A stretch of DNA of 64,000 bases from NCBI RefSeq assembly GCF_021025955.1, contig NZ_JAJNCL010000009.1, forward strand, positions 62,001-126,000, written 5' to 3'. The notes beneath the pieces are model-generated. The model did not search any database and was not told where the DNA came from. It saw only the letters and a program-made list of their open reading frames with translations. Made by a program: the position numbers and the translations under genes. Source of the stretch: Rhodococcus qingshengii (GTDB lineage Bacteria; Actinomycetota; Actinomycetes; Mycobacteriales; Mycobacteriaceae). Positions 33,655 to 42,425 of this stretch are shown here, piece after piece (the first letter of the stretch is position 1; every line of letters starts with the position of its first letter).

Positions 33655-35058
33655 TCAGAAGGGGATCTGCCCCAATCCGACGCCGACCACGAGCATCGTG
33701 ATCGAGATCAGGCCGGCTCGCCATAGAACCTTCTTGTGGTGATCCGCCAGGGACACGCCGGCGAGTGTGACCAGCAGCAGGATCGCCGGGACCAGCGGGC
33801 TCTGCATGTGCACGGCCTGCCCGGTGATCGAGGCGCGCGCCATCTCAACCGGCTCGATTCCGTACTGCGCTGCCGTCTCGGACAGCACCGGGAGCACACC
33901 GAAGTAGAACGCGTCGTTGGTCATGAAGAACGTGAGCGGAATGCTCAGGACGCCCGTGATGACGGCGAGGTGCGGGCCCATCGCGTCGGGGATGACCTGC
34001 AGCAGCCACTCTGCCATCGCCTCGACCATGCCGGTTCCCTGGAAAACGCCGGTCAGCACGGCTGCTGCCAGCACCATCGCGACCACCGAGACGATGCTCG
34101 ACGAATGGCGTGCGATTGCTTCACCCTGATCCTTGACCGCCGGGAAATTCACCGCGAGAGCGATCGACGACGCAATCATGAACAGCACCGGAATGGGCAG
34201 GATGTCCATCACGAGCACAACCAGAAGGATCGTCGTGAGCGCTGCGTTGAACCAGAGCAGCTTCGGCCGCAAGGTGTCACGCCCGGGGGCAAGTCCGTCG
34301 ATGAAGCGTCCGGTGTCGCCGCCGTCGTCCGCGGGCTCATTCGAGCCGCCGGTGCCGGTGCTTCCGGTGCTTCCGGTGCTTCCGGTGCTGGAACTTCCAC
34401 CGTTCCCGACTTTTTCGAGGATGCGCTCAGAAGTCAGGACCAAAGTCCCGATCCTTCGGCGCTCCATGATCCCGAGGTGAATCGCGAACCCGAGAACCAT
34501 GATCAGGCCGACGATCAACGACGGCACCATCGGGACGAAGACGTCGGAAGGAGAGAGTCCCAGTGCGCTCGCTGCCCGGACGGTCGGGCCACCCCACGGA
34601 ATGATGTTCATCGTCGCGTTCGACAGGCCGGCGATCACCGTCAGGACGACGGGACTGACACCGAGTTTGAGGTAGAGCGGGAGCATCGCGGAGGTCACGA
34701 TGATGAAGGTCGTCGAACCGTCTCCGTCCAGCGAGACCACCATCGCGAGCACTGCGGTTCCGACCACGAGCCGCATCGGATCGTCACGCACCATCCGCAG
34801 GATGAGCTTGACCAGAGGATCGAAGAGGCCGACGTCGATCATGATTCCGAAGAAGATGATCGCGAAGAACAACAGCGCCGCGGTGGGTGCGAGCGACTTG
34901 ATGCCGTCGGTGATCATGTCGCCGATTCCGAGGCCGGCCCCGGCGAGTAGTCCGAAGGCCACCGGAACCAGAGTCAGTCCCACCACCGGGGTCGCGCGTT
35001 TGGTGAGGATCAGGAACATGAACACCGCAACCATGAGGAAGCCGAGTGTGACGAGCAT
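33655..35058 (-). CDS. CitMHS-family citrate-metal/H+ symporter
   Basis: A 467-residue permease of the CitMHS family, which moves Mg2+- or Ca2+-citrate with protons. Family blocks include PVVGLTLVPVAFGLLAG, FFGIMIDVGLFDPLV, SLDGDGSTTFIIV and NIIPWGGPTVRAASALG. A hydrophilic loop near residues 215-250 carries a Gly/Ser/Thr repeat unlike the helices around it. AAAAGGAG precedes the ATG. It sits with a TctC-like binding protein and CitA/CitB-type regulators, which fixes a tricarboxylate role fairly well. Confidence 0.9.
   Translation of the reverse strand: MLVTLGFLMVAVFMFLILTKRATPVVGLTLVPVAFGLLAGAGLGIGDMITDGIKSLAPTAALLFFAIIFFGIMIDVGLFDPLVKLILRMVRDDPMRLVVGTAVLAMVVSLDGDGSTTFIIVTSAMLPLYLKLGVSPVVLTVIAGLSNATMNIIPWGGPTVRAASALGLSPSDVFVPMVPSLIVGLIMVLGFAIHLGIMERRRIGTLVLTSERILEKVGNGGSSSTGSTGSTGSTGTGGSNEPADDGGDTGRFIDGLAPGRDTLRPKLLWFNAALTTILLVVLVMDILPIPVLFMIASSIALAVNFPAVKDQGEAIARHSSSIVSVVAMVLAAAVLTGVFQGTGMVEAMAEWLLQVIPDAMGPHLAVITGVLSIPLTFFMTNDAFYFGVLPVLSETAAQYGIEPVEMARASITGQAVHMQSPLVPAILLLVTLAGVSLADHHKKVLWRAGLISITMLVVGVGLGQIPF
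34355..34389. repeat. CCGGTGCTT tandem repeat in the CitMHS loop
   Basis: Four 9-bp units (the last truncated) encode the Ser-Thr-Gly repeat of the permease's central loop on the minus strand. In-frame period, so a length-variable linker. Confidence 0.8.
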
Positions 35059-35070
35059 GATGAACTCCTT

Positions 35071-35083
35071 TTGTGCTGAATTG
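35071..35083. promoter_or_regulatory. TTGTGCT motif upstream of citMHS
   Basis: TTGTGCTGAATTG, 13-25 bp upstream of the permease start. A near copy lies at 35146-35158 and related tandem copies at 36263-36280. Possible response-regulator site. Confidence 0.4.
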
Positions 35084-35145
35084 CCGAGAAAAACGGCACG
35101 GCAAATCGAGCCGGTGACCTTCGTGGAGGTGAGACGAAACTTCGG

Positions 35146-35158
35146 TTGTGCTTAATTG
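35146..35158. promoter_or_regulatory. TTGTGCT motif, second copy
   Basis: TTGTGCTTAATTG, 12 of 13 bases as in the copy at 35071, overlapping the stop of the TctC-like gene. Confidence 0.35.
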
Positions 35159-36159
35159 ATGCCGGGTGGATCGAGTGTTGCGTCGACGAACCGGGATTGA
35201 TCGGCGATGAATGCGGAGAACTCGGGTTCGGTGAGAACTGCACTGTTCCAACCGTTTCGGCGAGACAGCTCGTTCCACCGCGGGCTTGCCGCCAGATCCC
35301 GCACCAAATTCTGCAAGTGCTGACGCTGATCGTCCGTCAGGCCCGCCGGCGCCATGAGCCCGCGCCAATTGGTAAACGTGACTTCGATGCCCGACTCCGC
35401 CATCGTGGGCGCATCCACCGCCGGGGTGCGGGCAGGCGAGCTGACCGCAAGAACCCGAACCGTGCCTGCCGCAATCTGATCGAGGTACTCACCGATACCC
35501 GTAGCAGCGACATCGACCTGCCTGGTGAGCAGTGCGGGAAGCAGTTCTCCGCCGCCGTCGTAGATGCGGTACGGGGAACGCGACGGATCGACACCGACCG
35601 CGCGGGCGAACAGAAGGCGGAACAACCCGTCCGGTCCACCTTCACTCGAACCACCGCCGATCGAGATCGACGACGGATCCGCCACCCAGGCCTGCGTCAG
35701 ATCGGCGAGAGATTTGTACGGTGAATCTGCTGGAACCAGTAGCGCTTCCGGTTCTTCGACCAGTCTCGCGATCGGCGTCACGTCGGCAAGTGTGTGCTCG
35801 GACGGCAGTATCTCGAGCGAACCGAGAACTCCGAGTCCCATGACCATGAGTAAGTCGGGGTTTCCGCGTTCGAGAGCCAACCGGTTGAGTCCGACGATGC
35901 CGCCCGATCCGGGCAGCACAACGACGTCGGCGTCGACGGTTCCTTCGTCGGCAAGTGCCTGCACCATGGTCCGGGCGGTCAGGTCGTAACCACCACCGGC
36001 CACCGAGGGCACCAGTACGCGCAGTTCTTCGGAACTCTCACCCGCACGGCCACCGGCAAAGAAGGACTCGACCGGAGCGCATCCGGTCGAGAGCACGAGA
36101 GTCATCGCGCAGGCACCGAGCAGGGCGATATGCCTGCTCAGCCGCTTCGATGCGCCCAT
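35152..36159 (-). CDS. TctC/Bug-family tricarboxylate-binding lipoprotein
   Basis: A 335-residue exported binding protein: basic start, hydrophobic core, lipobox LSTGC, then the Bug-fold blocks LRVLVPSVAGGGYDLTARTM, VLPGSGGIVGLNRLA and FTNWRGLMAPAGL. TctC proteins normally feed TctAB permeases, but none is here; next downstream is a CitMHS permease, and a CitA-like kinase is divergent. It may act as a citrate-sensing partner of the kinase. ATG 36159 (MGASKRL) is chosen over the longer frame because the signal peptide starts there. Confidence 0.88.
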   Translation of the reverse strand: MGASKRLSRHIALLGACAMTLVLSTGCAPVESFFAGGRAGESSEELRVLVPSVAGGGYDLTARTMVQALADEGTVDADVVVLPGSGGIVGLNRLALERGNPDLLMVMGLGVLGSLEILPSEHTLADVTPIARLVEEPEALLVPADSPYKSLADLTQAWVADPSSISIGGGSSEGGPDGLFRLLFARAVGVDPSRSPYRIYDGGGELLPALLTRQVDVAATGIGEYLDQIAAGTVRVLAVSSPARTPAVDAPTMAESGIEVTFTNWRGLMAPAGLTDDQRQHLQNLVRDLAASPRWNELSRRNGWNSAVLTEPEFSAFIADQSRFVDATLDPPGIN

Positions 36160-36227
36160 GGCGTTGTCCTTGTCTGTTGGCTGCCTGCTGGTAGCGATGT
36201 TTGAACAGGTTTCATACTGACGCACTT

Positions 36228-36243
36228 TGTGACTGGGGTCACT
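36228..36243. promoter_or_regulatory. CRP/GlxR-like site
   Basis: TGTGA-CTGGGG-TCACT fits the TGTGA-N6-TCACA CRP/GlxR consensus with one change. It lies in the divergent tctC/citA promoter region, suggesting carbon-status control of citrate sensing. Confidence 0.6.
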
Positions 36244-36262
36244 ATTGGGAAAGCAGATTGAT

Positions 36263-36280
36263 TTGTGCTCATTGTGCTCA
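36263..36280. promoter_or_regulatory. Perfect tandem TTGTGCTCA repeat
   Basis: Two adjacent copies of the 9-mer TTGTGCTCA, 48 bp before the likely citA start. They share TTGTGCT with the two motifs near citMHS. Confidence 0.5.
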
Positions 36281-36327
36281 CGAACGGCCGCTTTCCCGGC
36301 ATCGAACTGAAGGCTAGGGTCTGGCTG

Positions 36328-37980
36328 GTGTCCTCAGGAAACGTGCAAGCAGAGCGAGAGCGCAAGTCGCCTCTGCGGGCGCGCCTGCGTCGGCGCCGGC
36401 ACACTCTGGCGACACAACTTCTCGAACTGCAACTTCTGATTGTCGTTGCGGTTCTCGTGTGCGTCACTGCCCTCTCTCTCGCGCAGTCGTCGGCGAGTTT
36501 CCAACGCGAGGAGGGACGTCGCGCTCTCTCGGCAGCTGAATCGCTCGCAGCCAATCCGGCAGTACGCGAACTGCTCCCCCAGGCTCAGACCCGCCTCCGC
36601 TCCGGACTACAGGGTTCGGTCGACTCGGTGCGCGCCATCTCGGGTGTCACCTACGTCTCGCTTGCCGATGCCGACGGCGGTATCGTGATTTCGACGCGTC
36701 CCGGCGATGTCGGCATCGACGCACGTCAGACAGAAGATCGGTCTTGGACGGGTTTGGTCGACACCCCCTCCGGCAAGGCCGTGGAGGCGCACGTTCCGAT
36801 CCTCGGCAGTGAAGGAGCGATTACCGGAACCGCGATCGTCGGCATCGAGTACCCCTCGATCTGGACGCGGCTAGGGCAGTCGGCGCCGAATCTCCTGGTG
36901 TACCTCGCGGTGGCCTCACTTCTCGGCGGTGTCGGGTCGATCCTGTTGGCCCGCAGGGTCAAACGGCAGACCCTCGGCATGGAGGCCGGCGAGATCCTGG
37001 ACCTGGTTCGCCAACGCGAGGCAATGCTGCGCGGCCTCAAGGAAGGCGTCATCGCATTCGACGCGCAGGGAAAAGTGGTGCTGATGAGCGACAGTGCCCA
37101 CCAACTCCTCGACATCCCACGCGGCAGTGCCGGCAGATCGGTGCGGGACCTCGGTCTCGACGACCGCCTCCAGAGTGTACTGACTTCCGGCACAACCGAA
37201 TCCGATCAGTTGGTTCTTGTCGGCGATCGCTTGCTCGTCCTCAACACCGTCTTGATCGAATCGAAGGGCCGCACCATCGGGTCGGTCACCACTTTCCGCG
37301 ACCGCACCGAATTGCGCTCCGTGGAAGAAGAACTCGACGTGACCAAAACCAGCACCGACGCACTACGCGCTCACATCCACGAGTTCGACAATCAACTGCA
37401 CACCATCTCCGGCCTCATCCAGCTCGGCGAATACGACGAGGTGGTCGGCTACGTCGAGGGTCTGACCATGGAGCGCGCGCAGGTCAGCGCGACCGTGACC
37501 GAGAAGATCGCCGACGTCGGCACCGCCGCACTCGTGATCGCCAAGATAGGCGCCGCTGCACAGGGGTTGGTCACGGTTGAGCTGGCGCCGGACACACATC
37601 TGGAGACGGTGGACCGCAGACTCGGACGAGATCTCGTGACGGTGGTCGGAAACCTCGTCGACAACGCCGTCGACGCCGTCGGTGAGATGCCGGAAGCCTC
37701 GCGCCGCAGGGTTCGGTTGTCGATTCGAGACCGTGGCACCGCCGTCGAAGTGCGGGTCGAGGACGCCGGCCCCGGTATCGAGCCGGAGAATCGCGACAGA
37801 GTGTTCGGCCAAGGTTGGAGCACCAAGGGACAATCGAGTGACGGACACGGTTTCGGCTTGGCGCTGGTACGCCTGACGTGTCGTAGGCGAGGCGGAGACG
37901 TCACCGTAAACACTCGTTCGGCAGAAGGCATCGAGTGGACTGTCTTCACTGCAGTCCTGCACGACGGAGAGGGCGCATGA
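36328..37980 (+). CDS. CitA/DcuS-type sensor histidine kinase
   Basis: About 550 residues. TM1 (LLELQLLIVVAVLVCVTALSL) and TM2 (LLVYLAVASLLGGVGSILL) flank an extracellular PAS-like citrate/dicarboxylate sensor domain (ISGVTYVSLADADG ... VSTRPGDV region). A cytoplasmic PAS follows, then the H-box LRAHIHEFDNQLHTISGLIQ and ATPase motifs NLVDNAVDAV, DAGPGI and GHGFGLALV. GTG at 36328 is the tentative start; GTG 36343 is possible. The stop overlaps the response regulator start (ATGA). Confidence 0.9.
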   Translation: MSSGNVQAERERKSPLRARLRRRRHTLATQLLELQLLIVVAVLVCVTALSLAQSSASFQREEGRRALSAAESLAANPAVRELLPQAQTRLRSGLQGSVDSVRAISGVTYVSLADADGGIVISTRPGDVGIDARQTEDRSWTGLVDTPSGKAVEAHVPILGSEGAITGTAIVGIEYPSIWTRLGQSAPNLLVYLAVASLLGGVGSILLARRVKRQTLGMEAGEILDLVRQREAMLRGLKEGVIAFDAQGKVVLMSDSAHQLLDIPRGSAGRSVRDLGLDDRLQSVLTSGTTESDQLVLVGDRLLVLNTVLIESKGRTIGSVTTFRDRTELRSVEEELDVTKTSTDALRAHIHEFDNQLHTISGLIQLGEYDEVVGYVEGLTMERAQVSATVTEKIADVGTAALVIAKIGAAAQGLVTVELAPDTHLETVDRRLGRDLVTVVGNLVDNAVDAVGEMPEASRRRVRLSIRDRGTAVEVRVEDAGPGIEPENRDRVFGQGWSTKGQSSDGHGFGLALVRLTCRRRGGDVTVNTRSAEGIEWTVFTAVLHDGEGA

Positions 37981-38660
37981 TCCGGGTACTGGTGGTCGAC
38001 GACGACTTCATGGTGGCGAAGGTGCACAGCGGATTCGTCTCGCGGATAGACGGTTTCGAAGTGTGCGGCGTTGCCCATTCGGCCGAGGCCGCACTGACCG
38101 CAGTCGGCGAATTGCAACCCGACCTGGTGCTTCTCGACGTGCACCTGCCCGGCACCACCGGACTCGATCTGATCGCCCCGTTTCGCGAGCTGGCACCGGA
38201 GCTGGATGTTCTTGTCATCACGAGTGAGCGCGAGGCGGGCTCGGTCAAGAAGGCACTGCGCAGCGGCGTCGTGCATTACCTGATGAAGCCATTCACGTTC
38301 GAGGTTCTCCGTGAGCGTCTCGAGCGGTACCGATCGACGTACGCGAACCTCGACAGGATCGGCGAAGCAGAACAGGGAGCGGTGGACGAGGCTTTCGGCG
38401 TGGCCGGTGGCGCGACAGGAGCGTCATCTCTCAAGGGTCTACCGAAAGGACTCAGTCCCGAGACCCTTCAGCTGGTCGAGACAGCACTACGAGACGAAAC
38501 CGAACCCGCCTCGGCTACAGACATTTCCGAGAGGGTCGGCATCTCACGGGCGAGCGCGAGGCGCTACCTCGAATACCTCTACGAAACCGGGCGGTCCACC
38601 ACTTCGCTGAAATACGGAGTGGTGGGCCGCCCGGAACGTCGTTACGTCTGGAAACGCTGA
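37977..38660 (+). CDS. CitB/DcuR-type response regulator
   Basis: A 227-residue response regulator. The receiver has the acidic pocket VVDDD and the phospho-acceptor Asp in LVLLDVHLPGTTG; the conserved Lys is in LMKPFTFE. The C-terminal HTH is TDISERVGISRASARRYLEYLYETG. ATG overlaps the kinase stop (ATGA). It likely activates citMHS and tctC, with TTGTGCT repeats as candidate sites. Confidence 0.92.
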   Translation: MIRVLVVDDDFMVAKVHSGFVSRIDGFEVCGVAHSAEAALTAVGELQPDLVLLDVHLPGTTGLDLIAPFRELAPELDVLVITSEREAGSVKKALRSGVVHYLMKPFTFEVLRERLERYRSTYANLDRIGEAEQGAVDEAFGVAGGATGASSLKGLPKGLSPETLQLVETALRDETEPASATDISERVGISRASARRYLEYLYETGRSTTSLKYGVVGRPERRYVWKR

Positions 38661-38684
38661 ACCTTCGCTACACGACGCTGGTTC

Positions 38685-40259
38685 CTAGACTGCGCGGGCG
38701 CTGGTCTCCCAATACCTCGCGCGCAGTGCCTTCTTGTCCAGCTTGCCCAGCGGCGTCAGCGGAAGGGAATCCACGAAGTCGATGCTCTTGGGCGCGTGAA
38801 CCGACCCCTTGGCCGCCTTCACTTTCTCGACCAGCTCCTCGGTGTCGACGGTCAGTCCGGCACGAAGTACGACGCAGGCCTTGACGGCTTCACCCCACTT
38901 TTCGTCGGGCACACCGACTACCGCCACCGAAGCGACGGACGGGTGCGACGAGATCACGTCCTCGATCTCGCGCGGGAACACGTTGAAACCACCGGTCACG
39001 ATCATGTCCTTCTTGCGATCGACGATGGACATGAACCCGTCCTTGTCCTTACGCGCGATGTCGCCGGTGTGCAGCCAACCGCCACGGAACGCCTCGGCGG
39101 TCTCGGCCGGCTTCTTCCAGTACCCCTTCATGATCAGCGGGCCGCGCACGCAGATCTCACCGAGTTCTCCCTGCGGCACCTCGTTCAGGTCGTCGTCGAG
39201 CAGCCGGACGTCGAGCCACGGCACCGGACGCCCACAAGTGGCGAGGCGGGCCGGATCGTCGGCGAGGTGTTCTTCCTTGCGCAGCACCGAAATTGTCATG
39301 CCGCACTCGGTCTGACCGTAGAACTGGAAGAAAATCTGACCGAACTTCTTGATGCCCTCCTGCAACCTGGCTGGAGACATCGCGGAAGCTCCGTAGAACA
39401 GCGTCTGCAAACTCGAGACGTCCCGCTTGGGCAGATCTGGGTGATCCATGAGCATGTAGATCATGGTGGGCACCAACATGGTTGCCGTGATCTTGTGCTT
39501 CTCGATCGCTTCGAGCACAGCACCTGGTTCGAAGGCAGGCAGGACGATCAACGCACCGCCGCGCAGCAAGGTCGGGATGAAGAACGCTGCACCTGCATGT
39601 GAGAGTGGCGTGCAGATGAGGAAGCGGTTGTCCTCGGGCCACTGCCACTCCGACATCTGGATCTGATTGAGCGCTGCACCCGAACGGAAGGATCCGACAA
39701 CACCTTTGGGCTTGCCGGTCGTTCCGCCGGTGTAGACCATGCTGCTGGCGTCTTCTGCGTCGACGCGCGCTGCCTTCAGCGGCGCGGGCTCGAACGTTGC
39801 AGCCAGCGCGAGGATGTCGATTCCCACCTCGGACGGACCCATCGAGAGCACGTTGGCCAACGAGGGTGACGACGCCTTCAACTCGGCGGCACGCTCCTCG
39901 AAGGCATTGGGATCGAAGATGAGGGTCTCGATCTCGGCGTCGTCGACGATGTACTTGTGGTCGTCGAGCGATCCCATTGGGTTCAAGGCGCTCGCCCGAC
40001 AGCCGGTGATCATGGTCGCGCCCATGCTGATCAGGACCTCGGGGCGATTCTTCGACAGCATCGCGGTGCTGGTGCCCTGAGTGATTCCCAAAGACGCGAG
40101 AGCCTGGGCGAAGCAGCTGATCTGATCGCGCATCTGACCGCCGGTGAGGATCACGTCGCCGAGGTAGAGCGCGGGCTTGTCGTGATTGCGTTCCAGAGCG
40201 GTGATGAGCAGGTCCGGACCGTATACCGGTCGGTGCAGGTCAGCGAACTCGTCTGTCAT
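38685..40259 (-). CDS. Acyl-CoA synthetase (FadD-type)
   Basis: A 524-residue ANL-superfamily ligase that activates a carboxylic acid through an acyl-AMP to the CoA thioester. Core motifs: SSMVYTGGTTGKPKGV, YGQTECGMTI, GWLHTGDIARKDKDGFMSIVDRKKDMI and the late PLTPLGKLDKKAL with the catalytic Lys. ATG 40259 has AAGGA upstream; a longer frame start at 40292 is less likely. A KstR-type operator is 82 bp upstream, so a steroid side-chain or ring-fragment acid is a likely substrate. Confidence 0.9.
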   Translation of the reverse strand: MTDEFADLHRPVYGPDLLITALERNHDKPALYLGDVILTGGQMRDQISCFAQALASLGITQGTSTAMLSKNRPEVLISMGATMITGCRASALNPMGSLDDHKYIVDDAEIETLIFDPNAFEERAAELKASSPSLANVLSMGPSEVGIDILALAATFEPAPLKAARVDAEDASSMVYTGGTTGKPKGVVGSFRSGAALNQIQMSEWQWPEDNRFLICTPLSHAGAAFFIPTLLRGGALIVLPAFEPGAVLEAIEKHKITATMLVPTMIYMLMDHPDLPKRDVSSLQTLFYGASAMSPARLQEGIKKFGQIFFQFYGQTECGMTISVLRKEEHLADDPARLATCGRPVPWLDVRLLDDDLNEVPQGELGEICVRGPLIMKGYWKKPAETAEAFRGGWLHTGDIARKDKDGFMSIVDRKKDMIVTGGFNVFPREIEDVISSHPSVASVAVVGVPDEKWGEAVKACVVLRAGLTVDTEELVEKVKAAKGSVHAPKSIDFVDSLPLTPLGKLDKKALRARYWETSARAV

Positions 40260-40340
40260 CTGGTCTTCCTTCTGCTCGGCGCGTGCAGTCATCGAGATGT
40301 GCTCCCGGTCACGGATACGATATCCAGAATTGCACAAAAC

Positions 40341-40354
40341 TGGAACAGGTTCCA
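40341..40354. promoter_or_regulatory. KstR operator
   Basis: TGGAACAGGTTCCA matches the KstR consensus TnnAACnnGTTnnA at every fixed position and is palindromic outside its 2-bp centre. It lies between the divergent acyl-CoA synthetase and unknown gene at 40482, so both should be derepressed on sterols. Confidence 0.8.
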
Positions 40355-40481
40355 CCTCTTCGATCGAATCCGAGAATGCTCCCGATCAGCGGGAAGCCCG
40401 TCGTCACCCGCCAGAGCGGTGGTTAGCGTCGATGTACCCACCGAGACGACAGCGTCTCGGTCGCGTCCAACGGAGAGTGTC

Positions 40482-41051
40482 ATGACTACCAACCTCGGTA
40501 CCGCCCACTTCACGGCAACTGCTCCCCGTACCGCCACCACGCTCCTCTCCGATTTCGACTCGTTGTACGGCACCGTGCGATCGGCACCCGACGGGTCCGT
40601 CGTCGAACAGGACGTCGTGTTCTTCGGCCGGCCTGATCCGGGCGCACTGCTCACCGGATCCGTAAGGCCGCTGGGCTCGACGCTCGAACGGATCACCGAA
40701 TACCACGACCAGACCGGGCATCTGGTGGCCGAGGTCTTCGTCCGGGAAGCCCCGACAGCGGGCACAGGAACCGATTCCGTTGCCGCCCTTGCTGATTTCG
40801 CTGCCCGGCGTTACGGCTCCGCGTCGCTACGACGGTTTCGCGGACGCTGCACCGCGACTTCCGCGGGAGCAGATCTGAACTGCTCCGTGACGGTGCTCGC
40901 CACGTACGAGAAGGACCACGAGAGCGTCGCCGACGTAGCTCTGGTCGCCACCGATCCCGCTGGGGTTGTCACCGCTCGGGCCTGGGCGACTCTCGCCGTC
41001 GACAACGCGGCGACTTACGCGATCGACAACGCGGCGACACTCGCGAGCTGA
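40482..41051 (+). CDS. Conserved hypothetical in steroid cluster
   Basis: A 189-residue protein not recognised. It has no signal peptide or membrane helix. The core alternates strands (GSVVEQDVVFFGRPDPGALL, ERITEYHDQTGHLVAEVFVRE, LNCSVTVLATYEKDHESVADVAL). The C terminus carries a short duplication (VDNAATYAIDNAATLAS). GGAGAG precedes ATG 40482. It is divergent from the CoA ligase across a KstR site and precedes kshA, so a steroid-related role is inferred from context only. Confidence 0.7.
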   Translation: MTTNLGTAHFTATAPRTATTLLSDFDSLYGTVRSAPDGSVVEQDVVFFGRPDPGALLTGSVRPLGSTLERITEYHDQTGHLVAEVFVREAPTAGTGTDSVAALADFAARRYGSASLRRFRGRCTATSAGADLNCSVTVLATYEKDHESVADVALVATDPAGVVTARAWATLAVDNAATYAIDNAATLAS

Positions 41052-41082
41052 ATCTCTGCAGGTCACCGAGCGGGTATTCCAT

Positions 41083-41111
41083 CCAGCGGGAACTGCCGTA
41101 TCTCCAGCGGG
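41083..41111. promoter_or_regulatory. CCAGCGGG direct repeats upstream of kshA
   Basis: Two CCAGCGGG copies (41083-41090, 41104-41111) are spaced 21 bp, two helical turns, and lie 67-95 bp before the kshA start. Possible activator site; tentative. Confidence 0.35.
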
Positions 41112-41177
41112 CGCTTCGTCGTTGTATGAGACAGATCACATCACTGGAGCGTCGCAAGACGCGGCTCGGAGGAAAAC

Positions 41178-42374
41178 ATGGCACTCGGAACCGGCCCACT
41201 CACCACTACGGACGCCTCGACGCAGTCGGGCGCCGGCGAGGAAATTCGAGAAATCGAAGCGGCAGCGCCCCCGGCGCGGTTCGCGCGTGGATGGCACTGC
41301 CTCGGACTGAGCAATACCTATCGCGACGGTCAGCCCCACCAGATCGAGGCATTCGGCACCAGCCTTGTCGTCTTCGCCGACAGCAAGGGCGACATCAAGA
41401 TTCTCGACGCCTACTGCCGCCACATGGGTGGCAACCTCGCTCACGGAACCGTCAAGGGCGATTCGATCGCCTGCCCGTTCCACGACTGGCGTTGGGGCGG
41501 TAACGGAAAATGTACGGCGATCCCCTACGCACGACGCGTTCCGCCGCTGGCCAAGACGCGGGCATGGACCACTCTCGAGAAGAACGGTCAGCTGTTCGTC
41601 TGGCACGATCCCCAGGGAAACCCCCCGCCCGCCGAGGTCACGATTCCCGACATCGAGGGCTTCGGAAGCGATGAGTGGAGCGACTGGAGCTGGAACACGC
41701 TCACCATCGAAGGCTCTCATTGCCGTGAGATTGTGGACAACGTCGTGGACATGGCCCACTTCTTCTACGTTCACTACTCGTTCCCCAAGTACTTCAAGAA
41801 CATCTTCGAAGGTCACGTCGCGAGCCAGTACATGGAATCGGTGGGACGTGAGGACATCATCAGCGGCACCAACTACGGCGATCCCAACGCTGTTCTTCGT
41901 TCGGATGCTTCGTATTTCGGTCCGTCGTACATGATCGACTGGATCAAGAGCGAAGCCAACGGGCAGATCATCGAGACCGTCCTGATCAACTGCCACTACC
42001 CGATCTCGAACAATGCGTTCGTCCTGCAGTACGGCGCGATGGTCAAGAAACTACCCGGTATGGACGACGAGTCCACTGCCGCGATGGCAGCGCAGTTCAC
42101 CGAGGGCGTCGAGATGGGATTCCTTCAGGACGTGGAGATCTGGAAGAACAAAGCCCCGATCGACAACCCGCTGCTCTCGGAGGAGGACGGCCCGGTTTAC
42201 CAGTTGCGGCGCTGGTACAACCAGTTCTACACCGACGTCGAGAACGTCACGGAAGACATGACGAAGCGCTTCGAATTCGAGATCGACACCACCCGCGCAG
42301 TGGAGAGCTGGAAGCGGGAAGTCGCCGAAAACGTTGCCGCACGCGACGCCCAGGCGCTCGAGACCACCTCCTGA
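41178..42374 (+). CDS. kshA: Rieske oxygenase, 3-ketosteroid 9-alpha-hydroxylase oxygenase (KshA)
   Basis: A 398-residue terminal oxygenase that hydroxylates androstenedione-type steroids at C9, which with 1,2-dehydrogenation opens ring B. The Rieske ligands are in YCRHMGG and CPFHDWRWGG. The mononuclear iron ligands are the two His in VVDMAHFFYVHY plus the Asp in FLQDVEIWKNK. CGGAGGAAAAC precedes the ATG. It needs the reductase KshB, which is not in the window. Start of an operon-like run with HsaA- and HsaC-like genes. Confidence 0.93.
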   Translation: MALGTGPLTTTDASTQSGAGEEIREIEAAAPPARFARGWHCLGLSNTYRDGQPHQIEAFGTSLVVFADSKGDIKILDAYCRHMGGNLAHGTVKGDSIACPFHDWRWGGNGKCTAIPYARRVPPLAKTRAWTTLEKNGQLFVWHDPQGNPPPAEVTIPDIEGFGSDEWSDWSWNTLTIEGSHCREIVDNVVDMAHFFYVHYSFPKYFKNIFEGHVASQYMESVGREDIISGTNYGDPNAVLRSDASYFGPSYMIDWIKSEANGQIIETVLINCHYPISNNAFVLQYGAMVKKLPGMDDESTAAMAAQFTEGVEMGFLQDVEIWKNKAPIDNPLLSEEDGPVYQLRRWYNQFYTDVENVTEDMTKRFEFEIDTTRAVESWKREVAENVAARDAQALETTS

Positions 42375-42425
42375 TCCGCAGTCGAAAACACTGCTGAGAC
42401 AACCTGACTGGATGCAAGGAACAAC

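Noticed and set aside
33736..34950. 404-codon plus-strand frame
   Set aside because: Antisense of the CitMHS gene, with a His/Arg/Asp-rich composition typical of shadow frames.
40186..40485. Small plus-strand ORF before the KstR-controlled gene
   Set aside because: Lies over the 5' end of the CoA ligase and the promoter; no ribosome site or conserved-looking sequence.
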